Below are positions 44,182-53,031 of a DNA stretch of 64,000 nucleotides, piece after piece. A program made the translations under genes and the position numbers. The stretch lies in the NCBI GenBank assembly GCA_019413925.1, contig DXMY01000052.1, positions 1-64,000 on the forward strand, in the 5' to 3' direction. How positions within the stretch are numbered: the first letter of the stretch is position 1; each line of letters opens with the position of its first letter. This stretch comes from Collinsella sp. GTDB lineage: Bacteria; Actinomycetota; Coriobacteriia; Coriobacteriales; Coriobacteriaceae. The notes beneath the pieces were generated by a model. It worked only from the letters and a program-made list of their open reading frames with translations, was not told where the DNA came from and did not search any database.

Positions 44182-45194
44182 TGGCCGACATCCATATTCT
44201 TGTTGCCGACGATGCCGCTGGTCAGCGCCTTGATGCCTATCTGGGCGCCAACGACGGCTGCCCCACGCGCTCTGCCTGCGCGCATCTGATCGAGGGAGGC
44301 GCCGTTGCCGTCAATGGCGAGACCTGCCTGTCCAAAAAGTATGCCGTGCGCGCCGGCGATCGTATTTCGGTCGATTTGCCCGAGCTGCACGATCCCACCG
44401 ATGTGATTCCCGAGGCCATCCCGCTCGACATTCGCTATGAGGACGACTACCTTATCGTGCTCTCCAAGCAGCGCGGCCTGGTGTGCCATCCTGCACATGG
44501 TCATGAGAGCGGTACGCTCGCGAATGCCCTGGTCTATCACTGCGGTATCGACCATCTGGGCACCGTGCAGGGCGAGGACCGCCCCGGCATCGTGCATCGT
44601 TTGGATCGCGATACCTCGGGTCTCATGCTTGCGGCAAAGGACGACGACACCCAGCGCGCGCTTCAAAATCTCATCCGCACGCGTACGCTCGATCGTCGTT
44701 ATATCACGCTCGTTCACGGTCATATCGCTATGGATGAGGGCACCATTAACACCGGCATTGCGCGTTCCACGCGCGACCGTGTCAAGATGGCGGTTTCGGA
44801 CGACCCTTTCGCGCGCCAGGCCATTACGACCTTTAAGGTCCTCGAGCGCTTCGATTCCACGCGTTTTGACGACGGCTATACGCTCGTCGAGTGCCATCTG
44901 TTTACGGGCCGCACACATCAGATTCGCGTGCATATGCGTCATATCAACCACGCCTGCGTGGGCGATCCACTCTACGGCAAGTGCGATGCACGCGCCGATC
45001 AGGGTCTGACCAGGCAATTCCTTCATTCCTGGCGCGTCGCATTCGACCATCCCGTGACGGGGGAGCGTATTGAGTGCCGCGATGAGCTGCCGTGGGATCT
45101 CGCTGCGGTTCTTGACGACCTGGCCCCGCGCTCGATTGGCCGCACCGCCGCCGGCGACGACATCGTCCCGCAGCTTGGCCTTCTCGAAGCCTAG
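44181..45194 (+). CDS. rluD: RluD-type 23S rRNA pseudouridine synthase
   Basis: A 337-residue RluA-family enzyme. An N-terminal S4 domain (RLDAYLGANDG, VNGETCLSKKYAVRAGD) precedes the catalytic domain with HRLDRDTSGLMLAAK, which carries the catalytic Asp, and FTGRTHQIRVHMRHINH. The C-terminus extends about 40 residues past the usual end. Placement right after lspA suggests RluD, but RluC-type specificity cannot be excluded. Confidence 0.92.
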   Translation: MADIHILVADDAAGQRLDAYLGANDGCPTRSACAHLIEGGAVAVNGETCLSKKYAVRAGDRISVDLPELHDPTDVIPEAIPLDIRYEDDYLIVLSKQRGLVCHPAHGHESGTLANALVYHCGIDHLGTVQGEDRPGIVHRLDRDTSGLMLAAKDDDTQRALQNLIRTRTLDRRYITLVHGHIAMDEGTINTGIARSTRDRVKMAVSDDPFARQAITTFKVLERFDSTRFDDGYTLVECHLFTGRTHQIRVHMRHINHACVGDPLYGKCDARADQGLTRQFLHSWRVAFDHPVTGERIECRDELPWDLAAVLDDLAPRSIGRTAAGDDIVPQLGLLEA

Positions 45195-45212
45195 CCGGTA
45201 TTAGGTGGTTTC

Positions 45213-45241
45213 TTGAACTCGGTAAGCCTGCGGTAAGATAT
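45213..45241 (+). promoter_or_regulatory. Possible promoter of the glycosyltransferase gene
   Basis: TTGAAC at 45213-45218 and AGATAT at 45236-45241 are 17 bp apart, 35 bp before the start codon. Confidence 0.45.
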
Positions 45242-45276
45242 ACGATTGTTTACGTAATGCGTTCCTGGGAGCCTGC

Positions 45277-46572
45277 ATGCTCGCCTTTTTACAAACCAAC
45301 ACACCCATCGTGATTTTCAACCAGATTGTCGTCACGCTGCTCACGGTCTGCTTTCTGTACCAGGTGGTCTTCTTTGTCATCGGTGCTCTTCGTGGCGAGG
45401 TCGCGCCTCCCAAGGCCAAAAAACTCCACCGCTATGCCTTCTTTATCGCGGCGCATAACGAGGAAGCCGTGATCGCCAACCTCGTACGCTCCATCAAGGA
45501 CCAGGATTATCCGTCCGAGCTCATCGAGGTCTTCGTGGTCGCCGATGCCTGCACCGACAACACGGCGCAGCTTGCGCGCGAGGCCGGTGCTATTGTTTAT
45601 GAGCGCAATGACCTGGCCCGTAAGGGCAAGAGCTGGGTCATGGACTTTGGTTTCGATCGCATTCTCAACGAGTATCCCGACACGTTTGAGGGTTACTTTA
45701 TCTTCGATGCCGACAACGTTATCTCCCGCGATTACGTGTCTAAGATGAACGATGCCTTTGACCAGGGCTTCCATGTGGTCACGAGCTATCGCAATTCCAA
45801 GAACTTCGGCAGCTCGTGGATCTCGGCAGCTAATGCCACTTGGTACCTGCGCGAGGCGCGCTTCCTCAACAACGCGCGTAATATCTGCAAGACGTCCTGC
45901 GCTGTCTCGGGCTCGGGCTATCTCATCTCCGCCAGCGTTATCGAGGGCATGCACGGCTGGCGGTTCCATACGCTGACCGAGGATATCCAGTTCACCACGT
46001 TCTGCGCCATTCACGGCATTCGCATTGGCTATGCGCCGGCGGAGTTCTTTGACGAACAGCCCGTGACGTTTAAGGCGTCCTGGAAACAGCGCATGCGTTG
46101 GACCAAGGGCTTCTACCAGGTGTTCTTTACCTACGGTAAGCACCTGGTCAAGTCGACGTTCCGCTATCATCGCTTTGCTGCCTACGACATGTTTATGACC
46201 ATCGCTCCGGGCATGCTGCTGTCCCTGATCTCCATGCTCGCCAACGCGACCTTCCTCATCGTGGGCGGACTTTCGCATGGCTTCTTGGCCACCGAGGTCG
46301 AGATGCAGGCTTGTGCCGCCTCGCTCATTATGACCTTCGCGATGATGTACCAGACCTTCTTTATCCTGGCGCTACTCACCACCATCTTCGAGTACAAGCA
46401 TATTCACTGCGCGCAAAAGTGGCGTTTGGTGACCAACCTATTTACCTTCCCGATCTTTATGTTCAGCTATATTCCCATCACGGTGGCGGCCCTGTTCCTA
46501 AAGGTCGACTGGGTCCCGACGCAGCACGCCGTCAACGTTACCCTCGACGAGGTCATGCAAGGCGCCAAATAA
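45277..46572 (+). CDS. Membrane family 2 glycosyltransferase
   Basis: A 431-residue processive-type GT2 protein. One N-terminal membrane helix (about 10-37) is followed by a GT-A domain: FFIAAHNEEAVIANLV, VVADACTDNT, FDADN (metal-binding DxD type), TEDIQ and the QRMRW (QxxRW) motif at about 269-273. Three to four membrane segments follow. This is the layout of cellulose/hyaluronan-synthase-like enzymes, so it probably makes a cell-surface polysaccharide or glycolipid; sugar and product are unknown. No partner polysaccharide genes are near. A hairpin terminator follows. Confidence 0.88.
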   Translation: MLAFLQTNTPIVIFNQIVVTLLTVCFLYQVVFFVIGALRGEVAPPKAKKLHRYAFFIAAHNEEAVIANLVRSIKDQDYPSELIEVFVVADACTDNTAQLAREAGAIVYERNDLARKGKSWVMDFGFDRILNEYPDTFEGYFIFDADNVISRDYVSKMNDAFDQGFHVVTSYRNSKNFGSSWISAANATWYLREARFLNNARNICKTSCAVSGSGYLISASVIEGMHGWRFHTLTEDIQFTTFCAIHGIRIGYAPAEFFDEQPVTFKASWKQRMRWTKGFYQVFFTYGKHLVKSTFRYHRFAAYDMFMTIAPGMLLSLISMLANATFLIVGGLSHGFLATEVEMQACAASLIMTFAMMYQTFFILALLTTIFEYKHIHCAQKWRLVTNLFTFPIFMFSYIPITVAALFLKVDWVPTQHAVNVTLDEVMQGAK

Positions 46573-46580
46573 CCACCACC

Positions 46581-46622
46581 AAAACCACCACAAAGGGGAC
46601 AGGCACTTTTGTGGTGGTTTTT
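46581..46622 (+). terminator. Terminator, hairpin family copy B
   Basis: A perfect 14-bp stem AAAACCACCACAAA (46581-46594) / TTTGTGGTGGTTTT (46608-46621) around the loop GGGGACAGGCACT. The stem is almost identical to the one at 38788-38826. Confidence 0.85.
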
Positions 46623-46653
46623 GCTTTCGAGTAGCTGCCCAAGGAGGTGCACG

Positions 46654-47076
46654 ATGCCCTACATCCCATTTTGGATTTGCATCTTTGCCGGTGCTTTGGT
46701 TGATGCCCGTGAGCGACGGTTTCCCAATGAGCTTGCCGGCGTGTGTGCGGTGGCGGCGTTGGCAGGCGTCTGGCTCGACAAGGGCGTTACCACGGCGCTT
46801 GACCACGCCGGTCTTGCGGTCATCGTCTACCTTGCCCTTGTGCTCACTGAGTCGCTCTGGCGGCGCCTTCGCCACGCCCCCGGCATCGGCATGGGGGACG
46901 TCAAGGCGCTCTTCGCGCTTTGCACGCTTGACCCTCTGGGCGGCATCGTGGCATTTGCCGTCGCGCTCCTGGTCCTTGCCCTCTCCTGCCTCTTCACAAA
47001 ATCGCGCTCCCTGCCATTGCTCCCGTTTTTGGTGCCGATTTTTGCCATAATCGAGTGCGTGGGTAGTACGGTGTAA
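46654..47076 (+). CDS. A24-family prepilin peptidase-like protein
   Basis: A 140-residue very hydrophobic protein with about four or five membrane segments. The two catalytic Asp motifs of type IV prepilin peptidases are visible: DARERRFPNEL near residue 17 and GMGDVKALFAL near 77. It lacks the N-terminal Cys-rich methyltransferase domain of full PilD, as in the short TadV/CpaA class. No pilin, Tad or secretion genes are in this window, so its substrate is unknown. The ATG at 46654 is 6 bp after AAGGAGG. Confidence 0.85.
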   Translation: MPYIPFWICIFAGALVDARERRFPNELAGVCAVAALAGVWLDKGVTTALDHAGLAVIVYLALVLTESLWRRLRHAPGIGMGDVKALFALCTLDPLGGIVAFAVALLVLALSCLFTKSRSLPLLPFLVPIFAIIECVGSTV

Positions 47077-47107
47077 CCGTTTGCGCGCCCTTTTTAAGGA
47101 GCATGCC

Positions 47108-48355
47108 ATGGCAATTAATCAAGAAACAGCCGCCATCAAGGCGCGCATGGATCGCATTCCCGCGGCGTTGTCGCCCGATCTGGTCGAGCGTATTGCCGCC
47201 GACCGCGCCTCGGGTGTCGTCAACCCGTATCGTTGCAACGACGATCAGGTCATTCGTCGTATTGATCGCGCTGCCGACAAAGGCACGCTCATGCGTCCGG
47301 CATTTATGCGCGATACCGAAAAGATACTTCATCTTCCGTCGTACACCCGTTATGCAGGTAAAACGCAGGTCTTTAGCTTCCGTAGCAATGACGATCTGTC
47401 ACGCCGCGGTTTGCACGTGCAGCTTGTCTCCCGCATTGCGCGCGATATCGGTCGCGCCTTGGGGCTCAATTGCGATTTGATCGAGGCGATTGGCCTGGGT
47501 CACGACTTGGGACACACGCCTTTCGGCCATGCCGGCGAGCGCTTCCTCAACGATATCTATCATGAGCGTACGGGGCGTTATTTTTTCCATAACGTGCAGT
47601 CGGTCCGAGTGCTCGACACGCTGTATGGTCGCAACGTGTCGCTCCAGACGCTTGACGGCGTGCTATGCCATAACGGCGAGTACGAGCAGCGTGTGTTTGA
47701 GCTCTCGGACATGAGTTCTTTTGACCAGTTTGACCAGACGGTTGAGGATTGCATTGCCACGGGCTATAGCGCAATTGAGCATCTGCGTCCTATGACGCTC
47801 GAAGGCTGCGTCGTTCGCATCTCGGATATTCTTGCCTACGTCGGTCGCGACCGCCAGGATGCGATCGCGGCTGGCCTGCTTTCGCCCGACGCTTTTGATG
47901 ATGGCCGGGGCGGTGCCTACAACAGTTGGATCCTCACGCACGCTTCCATCGATATCGTTGAGCACAGCTATGGTAAGCCGCGCATCGAGATGAGCGAGGA
48001 CCTGTTTGAGGAAATCCGCCGAGCCAAGCGCGAGAACTACGAGAAGATCTATAGCAAGGGTGGTATCGAAGGCGATTCCGAGGTGGAGCTGCGTGAGGCG
48101 TTCGAAAAGCTCTACGACCGTTGCCTGCGGGATCTAAACAGTGGTGACGAGTCCTCGTACATCTTTAAGCACCATATTTCGCGCATCGAGCAGCAGCTTT
48201 CCTACTACGATCGCGCCTATGCCTGGCAGAATGATAAGGACCAGGCGGTCGTGGATTACATTGCGAGCATGACGGACGGTTATTTCTGCGAGCTCACGAG
48301 CAAGCTGTTTCCGGGATTGAAGTTTCCGCACCGTACCTATATTAACGAACGGTAG
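47108..48355 (+). CDS. HD-domain dNTP triphosphohydrolase (dGTPase-like)
   Basis: A 415-residue HD-domain phosphohydrolase of the deoxyguanosinetriphosphatase type. The order is RYAGKTQVFSF, a His/Arg segment HVQLVSRIARDIGRAL, the HD motif GLGHDLGHTPFGHAGE (about 137-152), HNVQSVR and a later Asp in RISDILAYVGRDRQDA. It should hydrolyse dNTPs to deoxynucleosides and triphosphate. The ATG at 47108 is 6 bp after AAGGAG. It is not fused or linked to dnaG, which in other genomes often follows dgt. Confidence 0.88.
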   Translation: MAINQETAAIKARMDRIPAALSPDLVERIAADRASGVVNPYRCNDDQVIRRIDRAADKGTLMRPAFMRDTEKILHLPSYTRYAGKTQVFSFRSNDDLSRRGLHVQLVSRIARDIGRALGLNCDLIEAIGLGHDLGHTPFGHAGERFLNDIYHERTGRYFFHNVQSVRVLDTLYGRNVSLQTLDGVLCHNGEYEQRVFELSDMSSFDQFDQTVEDCIATGYSAIEHLRPMTLEGCVVRISDILAYVGRDRQDAIAAGLLSPDAFDDGRGGAYNSWILTHASIDIVEHSYGKPRIEMSEDLFEEIRRAKRENYEKIYSKGGIEGDSEVELREAFEKLYDRCLRDLNSGDESSYIFKHHISRIEQQLSYYDRAYAWQNDKDQAVVDYIASMTDGYFCELTSKLFPGLKFPHRTYINER

Positions 48356-48409
48356 TTCGTATCTATTAGGTATACTGTTAGTGGATAACTTTTTTGATTG
48401 ATGCACGGG

Positions 48410-49765
48410 ATGGCTATGGACGACCTTTTTTCTGCTTCGACGCGCGAGCGTTCCTTTCAGAATGCGCCGCTTGCGGTGCGCATGCGCCCCAATTCGCTCG
48501 ACGAGTATGTGGGCCAGCAAAAGGCCGTCGGTAAGGGCTCATGGTTGCGTGCCGCGATCGAGCACGATGTGCTTTCGAGCGTGATACTGTACGGGCCGGC
48601 CGGTACGGGCAAGACGACGCTGGCCCACATTATCGCCAACCATACCAAGAGTGAGTTTGTCGAGGTCAGCGCCGTCACGGGTACCGTGAAGGACCTGCGT
48701 CGCGTGATCGACGAGGCAAAGACGCGTCTGAATACGTACGACCGTCGCACCATCCTGTTTATCGACGAGATTCATCGCTTTTCGAAGTCACAGCAGGATG
48801 CATTGCTGCATGCGGTTGAGAACCGTACCGTCATTATGATTGGTGCCACGACGGAGAACCCGTACTTCGAGGTCAACTCGGCGTTGCTCTCGCGTGGTCG
48901 TGTGGTGGAACTTGAACACCTTAAGGACGAGGACATAGCCACGCTGATCGAGCGTGCGCTCGAGGCTCCGCATGGCCTGAACGGTAAGTTCTCGGCCGAT
49001 GAGGATACGGTCAAGACCATTTGTACGCTGGCCGCGGGTGATGCACGCTCGGCCCTGACGACACTTGAGCTGGCGAGCGAGATTGCCGTCACGCGTCCCG
49101 ATACCGAGGGAACGCCAGCGCCGTCGGCGGGGGAGCGCTATCCCATCACCGTGGATGACGTAAAGATTGCCAACCCGCGTCGCGGCTTTACGTATGACAA
49201 AAACGGTGACATGCACTACGACATCATCAGTGCGTTCATCAAGTCCATGCGCGGTAGCGACCCCGATGCCACGGTCTACTGGCTTGCGCGCATGATCGAT
49301 GCAGGGGAGGATCCTAAGTTTATCGCCCGTCGCATTATGATTCATGCCTCTGAGGACGTTGGCAACGCTGACCCGCAGGCGCTTCTTATAGCGCATGCTG
49401 CGTTTAAATCTGCCGAGGTTATTGGCTATCCCGAGTGCCGTATTAACCTCGCGCAGGCTGCGCTCTATGTTTGTTTGGCGCCTAAGTCCAATGCGTGTGA
49501 GGCTTCGATCGATGCGGCGCTGGCCGATATCCATTCTAGTGGGCTTCGCGAGGTGCCTAGTTATCTGCGCGATCGCCATCGCCCGGGCAGCGATGATTAC
49601 GGTGTGTATAAGTATCCACATGATTATCCCGAAGGCTGGGTCGATCAGCGCTATTTGCCCGAGGGACTGGAGCGCGGCGCGTTCTGGCAGCCTGCTGGCC
49701 GCGGTTGGGAAGAATGGCGCGTAGAGCAAAGCGAACGCGACCGCAGCGGGAATGCACCGAAGTAG
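48410..49765 (+). CDS. rarA: Replication-associated recombination protein A (RarA/MgsA)
   Basis: AAA+ ATPase related to clamp loaders, acting at stalled forks. About 451 residues. Conserved parts are PLAVRMRPNSLDEYVGQ, Walker A LYGPAGTGKTTLAHI near 60-74, Walker B ILFIDEIHRFSKSQQDALL, the sensor IGATTENPYFEVN, and the C-terminal tetramerisation region MRGSDPDATVYWLARM and ASEDVGNADP. The start may be the ATG at 48401, 48410 or 48416; GGGATGG gives only weak help. Confidence 0.94.
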   Translation: MAMDDLFSASTRERSFQNAPLAVRMRPNSLDEYVGQQKAVGKGSWLRAAIEHDVLSSVILYGPAGTGKTTLAHIIANHTKSEFVEVSAVTGTVKDLRRVIDEAKTRLNTYDRRTILFIDEIHRFSKSQQDALLHAVENRTVIMIGATTENPYFEVNSALLSRGRVVELEHLKDEDIATLIERALEAPHGLNGKFSADEDTVKTICTLAAGDARSALTTLELASEIAVTRPDTEGTPAPSAGERYPITVDDVKIANPRRGFTYDKNGDMHYDIISAFIKSMRGSDPDATVYWLARMIDAGEDPKFIARRIMIHASEDVGNADPQALLIAHAAFKSAEVIGYPECRINLAQAALYVCLAPKSNACEASIDAALADIHSSGLREVPSYLRDRHRPGSDDYGVYKYPHDYPEGWVDQRYLPEGLERGAFWQPAGRGWEEWRVEQSERDRSGNAPK

Positions 49766-49865
49766 CTGCTGATAATTTTGTTCCACGTTGCTGCTCTTGG
49801 CATGTTCGGTCCCCTTTGGGGTACCATGAAAACCGTCTGTATTTCGATTCCTTTGGGAGGCTTGT

Positions 49866-50453
49866 ATGAGTCCCATTCAAATCGCCTTGCTGTTGCTCGC
49901 CGTTGCCGGCGTGTGGGCTATCGTTGAGCTCGCGCTTACCCTGCGCAAGACCCGCACCGTTGTCGACTCGCTCGATAAGACCGTGAACGACCTCAACAAC
50001 ACCATCGCCGAGGCTCAGCCTGTGGTGGCAAAGCTCGATGGCGCTGTCGATGAGCTTACGCCGGCGCTTGCCCAGATGGAGCCGCTGCTTAAGTCGAGCA
50101 AGACCGCGGTCGATGCCCTGACGTCCAACCTTGTTGAGGTTGAGGCCGTCGTTCGCGACATTTCCGAGGTCACGGGCAGTGTGGCCGAGGCCAGCAGCGC
50201 CGTGTCGAGCGTGACTGATTCTGCCGCCGGTGCTGTGCAGAAGCTCTTCAATAAGGTGAAGGCTCCTGCAGCCGACGCCGATCGCAAGCTCGCCGCTGCC
50301 GCTGCGGAGGCCGAGCAGCCTACCGAGCGCGTCCTAATTGGCGAGGACGAGGCCGCCGCGGGCGACGATGATGGTCAGAAGTCTGTATCCAAGCCGGCTC
50401 AGTATTACACCTATACGCCCGCCGAGACCTCTGAGGAGTCCTGCGATGAGTAG
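49866..50453 (+). CDS. DUF948-type membrane-anchored coiled-coil protein
   Basis: A 195-residue protein with one N-terminal membrane helix (IQIALLLLAVAGVWAIVELAL) followed by a long helical, heptad-like region (about 30-130: VDSLDKTVNDLNNTI, VVAKLDGAVDEL). The tail is acidic and disordered. This is the DUF948 pattern, common in Gram-positive bacteria near general stress genes. GGGAGG precedes the ATG. It overlaps the anti-sigma-like gene by 8 bp, so it belongs to the same unit as the SigB-type sigma. Confidence 0.82.
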   Translation: MSPIQIALLLLAVAGVWAIVELALTLRKTRTVVDSLDKTVNDLNNTIAEAQPVVAKLDGAVDELTPALAQMEPLLKSSKTAVDALTSNLVEVEAVVRDISEVTGSVAEASSAVSSVTDSAAGAVQKLFNKVKAPAADADRKLAAAAAEAEQPTERVLIGEDEAAAGDDDGQKSVSKPAQYYTYTPAETSEESCDE

Positions 50454-50823
50454 CGAAGCAACCTGCCCTATCACGCTGACCGTTGCCGGTGACCCGCGTC
50501 TCGCTCGCCTTGTGCGCATGACGGCAGCCAACGTTGGTGCCCTGTGCTCTATGTCTGTCGATCGCATTGAGGACATCCGCATGGCTGCCGAGGAGGCTTT
50601 CATCTTTGGTTGCACCGCGGTCGACTGCGATGACATCACCATCAAATTCGATGTCGATGAGACCCACGTTGGCATGACTATTACCTTTGGCGACCAGGCT
50701 ACGGTCGATGAAGACGACCAGGCTGCGGTGTATGCCGAGCTCATCCTCGCGAGCGTGTGCGACTCCTACGAAAAGACTGCGGCGCCCCTGACGCTTTCCC
50801 TCGACCTCAAGGCGGATATTTAA
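50446..50823 (+). CDS. Anti-sigma-like HATPase-fold protein (RsbW-type, degenerate)
   Basis: A 125-residue protein resembling RsbW/SpoIIAB anti-sigma kinases in length, position and fold pattern. MTAANVGALCSMSVDRIEDIRMAAEEAFIF aligns with the helix before and including the N-box. The family's catalytic/Mg-binding Asn of the N-box (ExxxN) is Phe54 here, and no DxGxG ATP-lid motif follows (FGDQATVDEDDQA instead). It is encoded directly ahead of a SigB-type sigma factor, one base apart. It probably binds the sigma without kinase activity; homology is inferred by eye. Confidence 0.72.
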   Translation: MSSEATCPITLTVAGDPRLARLVRMTAANVGALCSMSVDRIEDIRMAAEEAFIFGCTAVDCDDITIKFDVDETHVGMTITFGDQATVDEDDQAAVYAELILASVCDSYEKTAAPLTLSLDLKADI

Positions 50824-50824
50824 T

Positions 50825-51616
50825 ATGACCGAACGTTCCCGGAGCGGCAAGACCGCTTGGGACAAGGAGAAAACCCGCGAGCTGTTTCGTCGCTACAAGG
50901 AGACCGGTGATCCGGACGCCCGCGAGCAGCTCGTCATGTCCCATATGAACCTGGTAAGGTTTCTTGCCAACAAATTTAAGAATCGCGGCGAGCCGCTCGA
51001 CGACCTCATGCAGGTCGGCTATCTCGGTTTGCTCAAGGCTATCGACCGTTTTGATCCCGAGCGCGGACTCGAGTTCACGACGTTTGCGACACCCACTATC
51101 CTGGGCGAGATCAAACGCCATTTCCGCGACAAGGGCTGGAGCGTGCGCGTACCGCGTCGTCTGCAGGAGCTCTCGGCCAAGGTCAACCAGGCTACTGACA
51201 AACTTACCAACGAGCTGCAGCGTTCGCCCAAGGTTGAGGAGATCGCTGAGTATCTAGATGTGACTGTCGATGAGGTCCTCGAGGCTATGGAATCGTCTTC
51301 GGCCTATACCTCGGTGCCCATCGAGGCTCCTGGTGCGTCCGATTCCGACGATGCGCCGTCGATTCTCGACCGTTACGCCGACGATGACAACGAGCTCGAC
51401 TTTACCGATGACCGCCTGGTGATCGAGGAAGCCATCCGCGATTTCTCGCCGCGCGAGCGCGAGGTGATCGAGCTGCGCTTTGTGAAGGGCATGACCCAGA
51501 TCGAGATCGCCAAGAAGCTGGGTATTTCTCAGGTGCAGGTTTCGCGTCTGCTGCGCCGCACGCTTAAGAAGATTCAGGACAAGATCGACCCCGACGGAGT
51601 GATGATTCGTTCATGA
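50825..51616 (+). CDS. SigB/SigF-family RNA polymerase sigma factor
   Basis: A 263-residue group 3 sigma factor. Region 2 is SHMNLVRFLANKFKNRG, DDLMQVGYLGLLKAIDRFDPERG and FTTFATPTILGEIKRHFRDKGW. Region 3 is VPRRLQELSAKVNQAT. Region 4 is SPREREVIELRFVKGMTQIEIAKKLGISQVQVSRLLRR, an intact helix-turn-helix. SigB-type factors direct general stress genes and are held by an RsbW-type anti-sigma; the partner-like gene is just upstream. No RsbV-type antagonist is in the window. It overlaps the permease gene downstream by 4 bp. Confidence 0.93.
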   Translation: MTERSRSGKTAWDKEKTRELFRRYKETGDPDAREQLVMSHMNLVRFLANKFKNRGEPLDDLMQVGYLGLLKAIDRFDPERGLEFTTFATPTILGEIKRHFRDKGWSVRVPRRLQELSAKVNQATDKLTNELQRSPKVEEIAEYLDVTVDEVLEAMESSSAYTSVPIEAPGASDSDDAPSILDRYADDDNELDFTDDRLVIEEAIRDFSPREREVIELRFVKGMTQIEIAKKLGISQVQVSRLLRRTLKKIQDKIDPDGVMIRS

Positions 51617-53025
51617 GTGAGCACCCCCAACAAACCGATCGCGTGCTGCGCGACACCCGCATTCTGACGCTGCGCATTTGGGCTGTTGTCGGCTGCATTG
51701 TTATTGCTGCTGTCATCTTTAACCTTATGGGCATCCTGGCACCGGTTATTGAGTTTCTTGCCGTCGGCTCCATCATTGCTTTTGTGATGTCCCCGATCAT
51801 CAACTGGCTCGAGCACCATGGCGTGAATCGCGGCATCGGTTCGCTTATCGCGCTTATTGTTGTTGTTGCCGTGCTCGTCGGTGTCGTTTGCATCTTGTCG
51901 CCGATTCTCTTTGGTCAGATCATGGAAGTCCTGAGCCGTCTGCCCGAGCAGCTTCGTGTTGCGGGTGGCGATCTCAACGAGATGATTTCGCATGCCAAGA
52001 CGCTCAACAACACGCCGCTCAAGGAGTATTTGGACGATAATCTTTCGTCGCTTGTTACTGTGGCATCAAAGTACGTGTCTCAGATCGCTGCCGAGCTTGG
52101 CCGCGGTGTGTTCCCGCTCATCACCAATACGGCCTCGCAGTTGTTCGTGATCTTCCTTGGTCTGGTGCTTGCGTACTGGATGGCCTGCGACTACCCTCGC
52201 ATGCACCACGAGATTTGCACCATCATCGGTCAGGAGAAGGAGACCTCGTACCGCTTTATGGTCGCCATCCTTTCTCGCTCTGTCGGCGGCTACATGCGCG
52301 GTATGGTCGTGACGTCCATCTGCGGTGGTTTCCTCGCCTTTATCGGTTTTATGATCATCGGCCATCCGTATGTGGCGCTCATGGCTATCTTTACCGGCAT
52401 CATGCATTTGGTTCCAGTCGTCGGTCCTTGGGTGAGCGCAGCAATCGCCACAGTGCTCGGTTTCATGTTCAGCCCCATGTTGGCGTTATGGACGCTCGTC
52501 GTGACGATGGTCGCGCAAAACGTCACCGATAACGTGATTTCGCCTAAGGTTATGCAGGGCTCGGTGCAGGTGCATCCCATCATGAGCCTCACGGCGCTCG
52601 TTATTGGCTCGGCACTCATGGGCCCCATCGGCATGATTATTGCCATCCCGCTTTGTGCGGCCCTCAAAGGTATCTTCGTGTTCTACTTCGAGAATGAGAC
52701 CGGCCGCCAGCTTGTGGCCTATGACGGCGCCGTGTTTAAGGGCACACCGTACCGCGATGCCGATGGCAACCCGGTCGCCGCCTACGACGCGCTCGGCGAC
52801 GACACCTTCATTTACGAGTCCGAGCTCATCGGCAACGAGACTGCGCCCGAGGCCCAAGCGATGCCTAAGCCCGAGTTCGATAATCCTTGGATCAAGCTCT
52901 CGGGCTTGCAACCCGATGCCACGGGCTTCTTCAAGAATCCCTTCGCCAAGGACGATGACTCCAACTCGGACGACGATACCAAAACCGGCATCGACGGCTC
53001 CATGGACGATTCGGATTCTAAATAG
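51613..53025 (+). CDS. AI-2E family transporter (TqsA/PerM-like permease)
   Basis: A 470-residue membrane protein of the AI-2E/UPF0118 family. It has an N-terminal pair of helices (WAVVGCIVIAAVIFNLMGILAPVIEFL), a soluble middle helix region, and further membrane segments including GGFLAFIGFMIIGHPYVALMAI and the conserved VTDNVISPKVMQGSVQVHP. The C-terminal 120 residues are polar and acidic. The substrate is unknown; some members are Na+/H+ antiporters or export signals. It is the last gene of the unit with the SigB-type sigma and ends 6 bp from a convergent gene. Confidence 0.9.
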   Translation: MSEHPQQTDRVLRDTRILTLRIWAVVGCIVIAAVIFNLMGILAPVIEFLAVGSIIAFVMSPIINWLEHHGVNRGIGSLIALIVVVAVLVGVVCILSPILFGQIMEVLSRLPEQLRVAGGDLNEMISHAKTLNNTPLKEYLDDNLSSLVTVASKYVSQIAAELGRGVFPLITNTASQLFVIFLGLVLAYWMACDYPRMHHEICTIIGQEKETSYRFMVAILSRSVGGYMRGMVVTSICGGFLAFIGFMIIGHPYVALMAIFTGIMHLVPVVGPWVSAAIATVLGFMFSPMLALWTLVVTMVAQNVTDNVISPKVMQGSVQVHPIMSLTALVIGSALMGPIGMIIAIPLCAALKGIFVFYFENETGRQLVAYDGAVFKGTPYRDADGNPVAAYDALGDDTFIYESELIGNETAPEAQAMPKPEFDNPWIKLSGLQPDATGFFKNPFAKDDDSNSDDDTKTGIDGSMDDSDSK

Positions 53026-53031
53026 GCCCTA

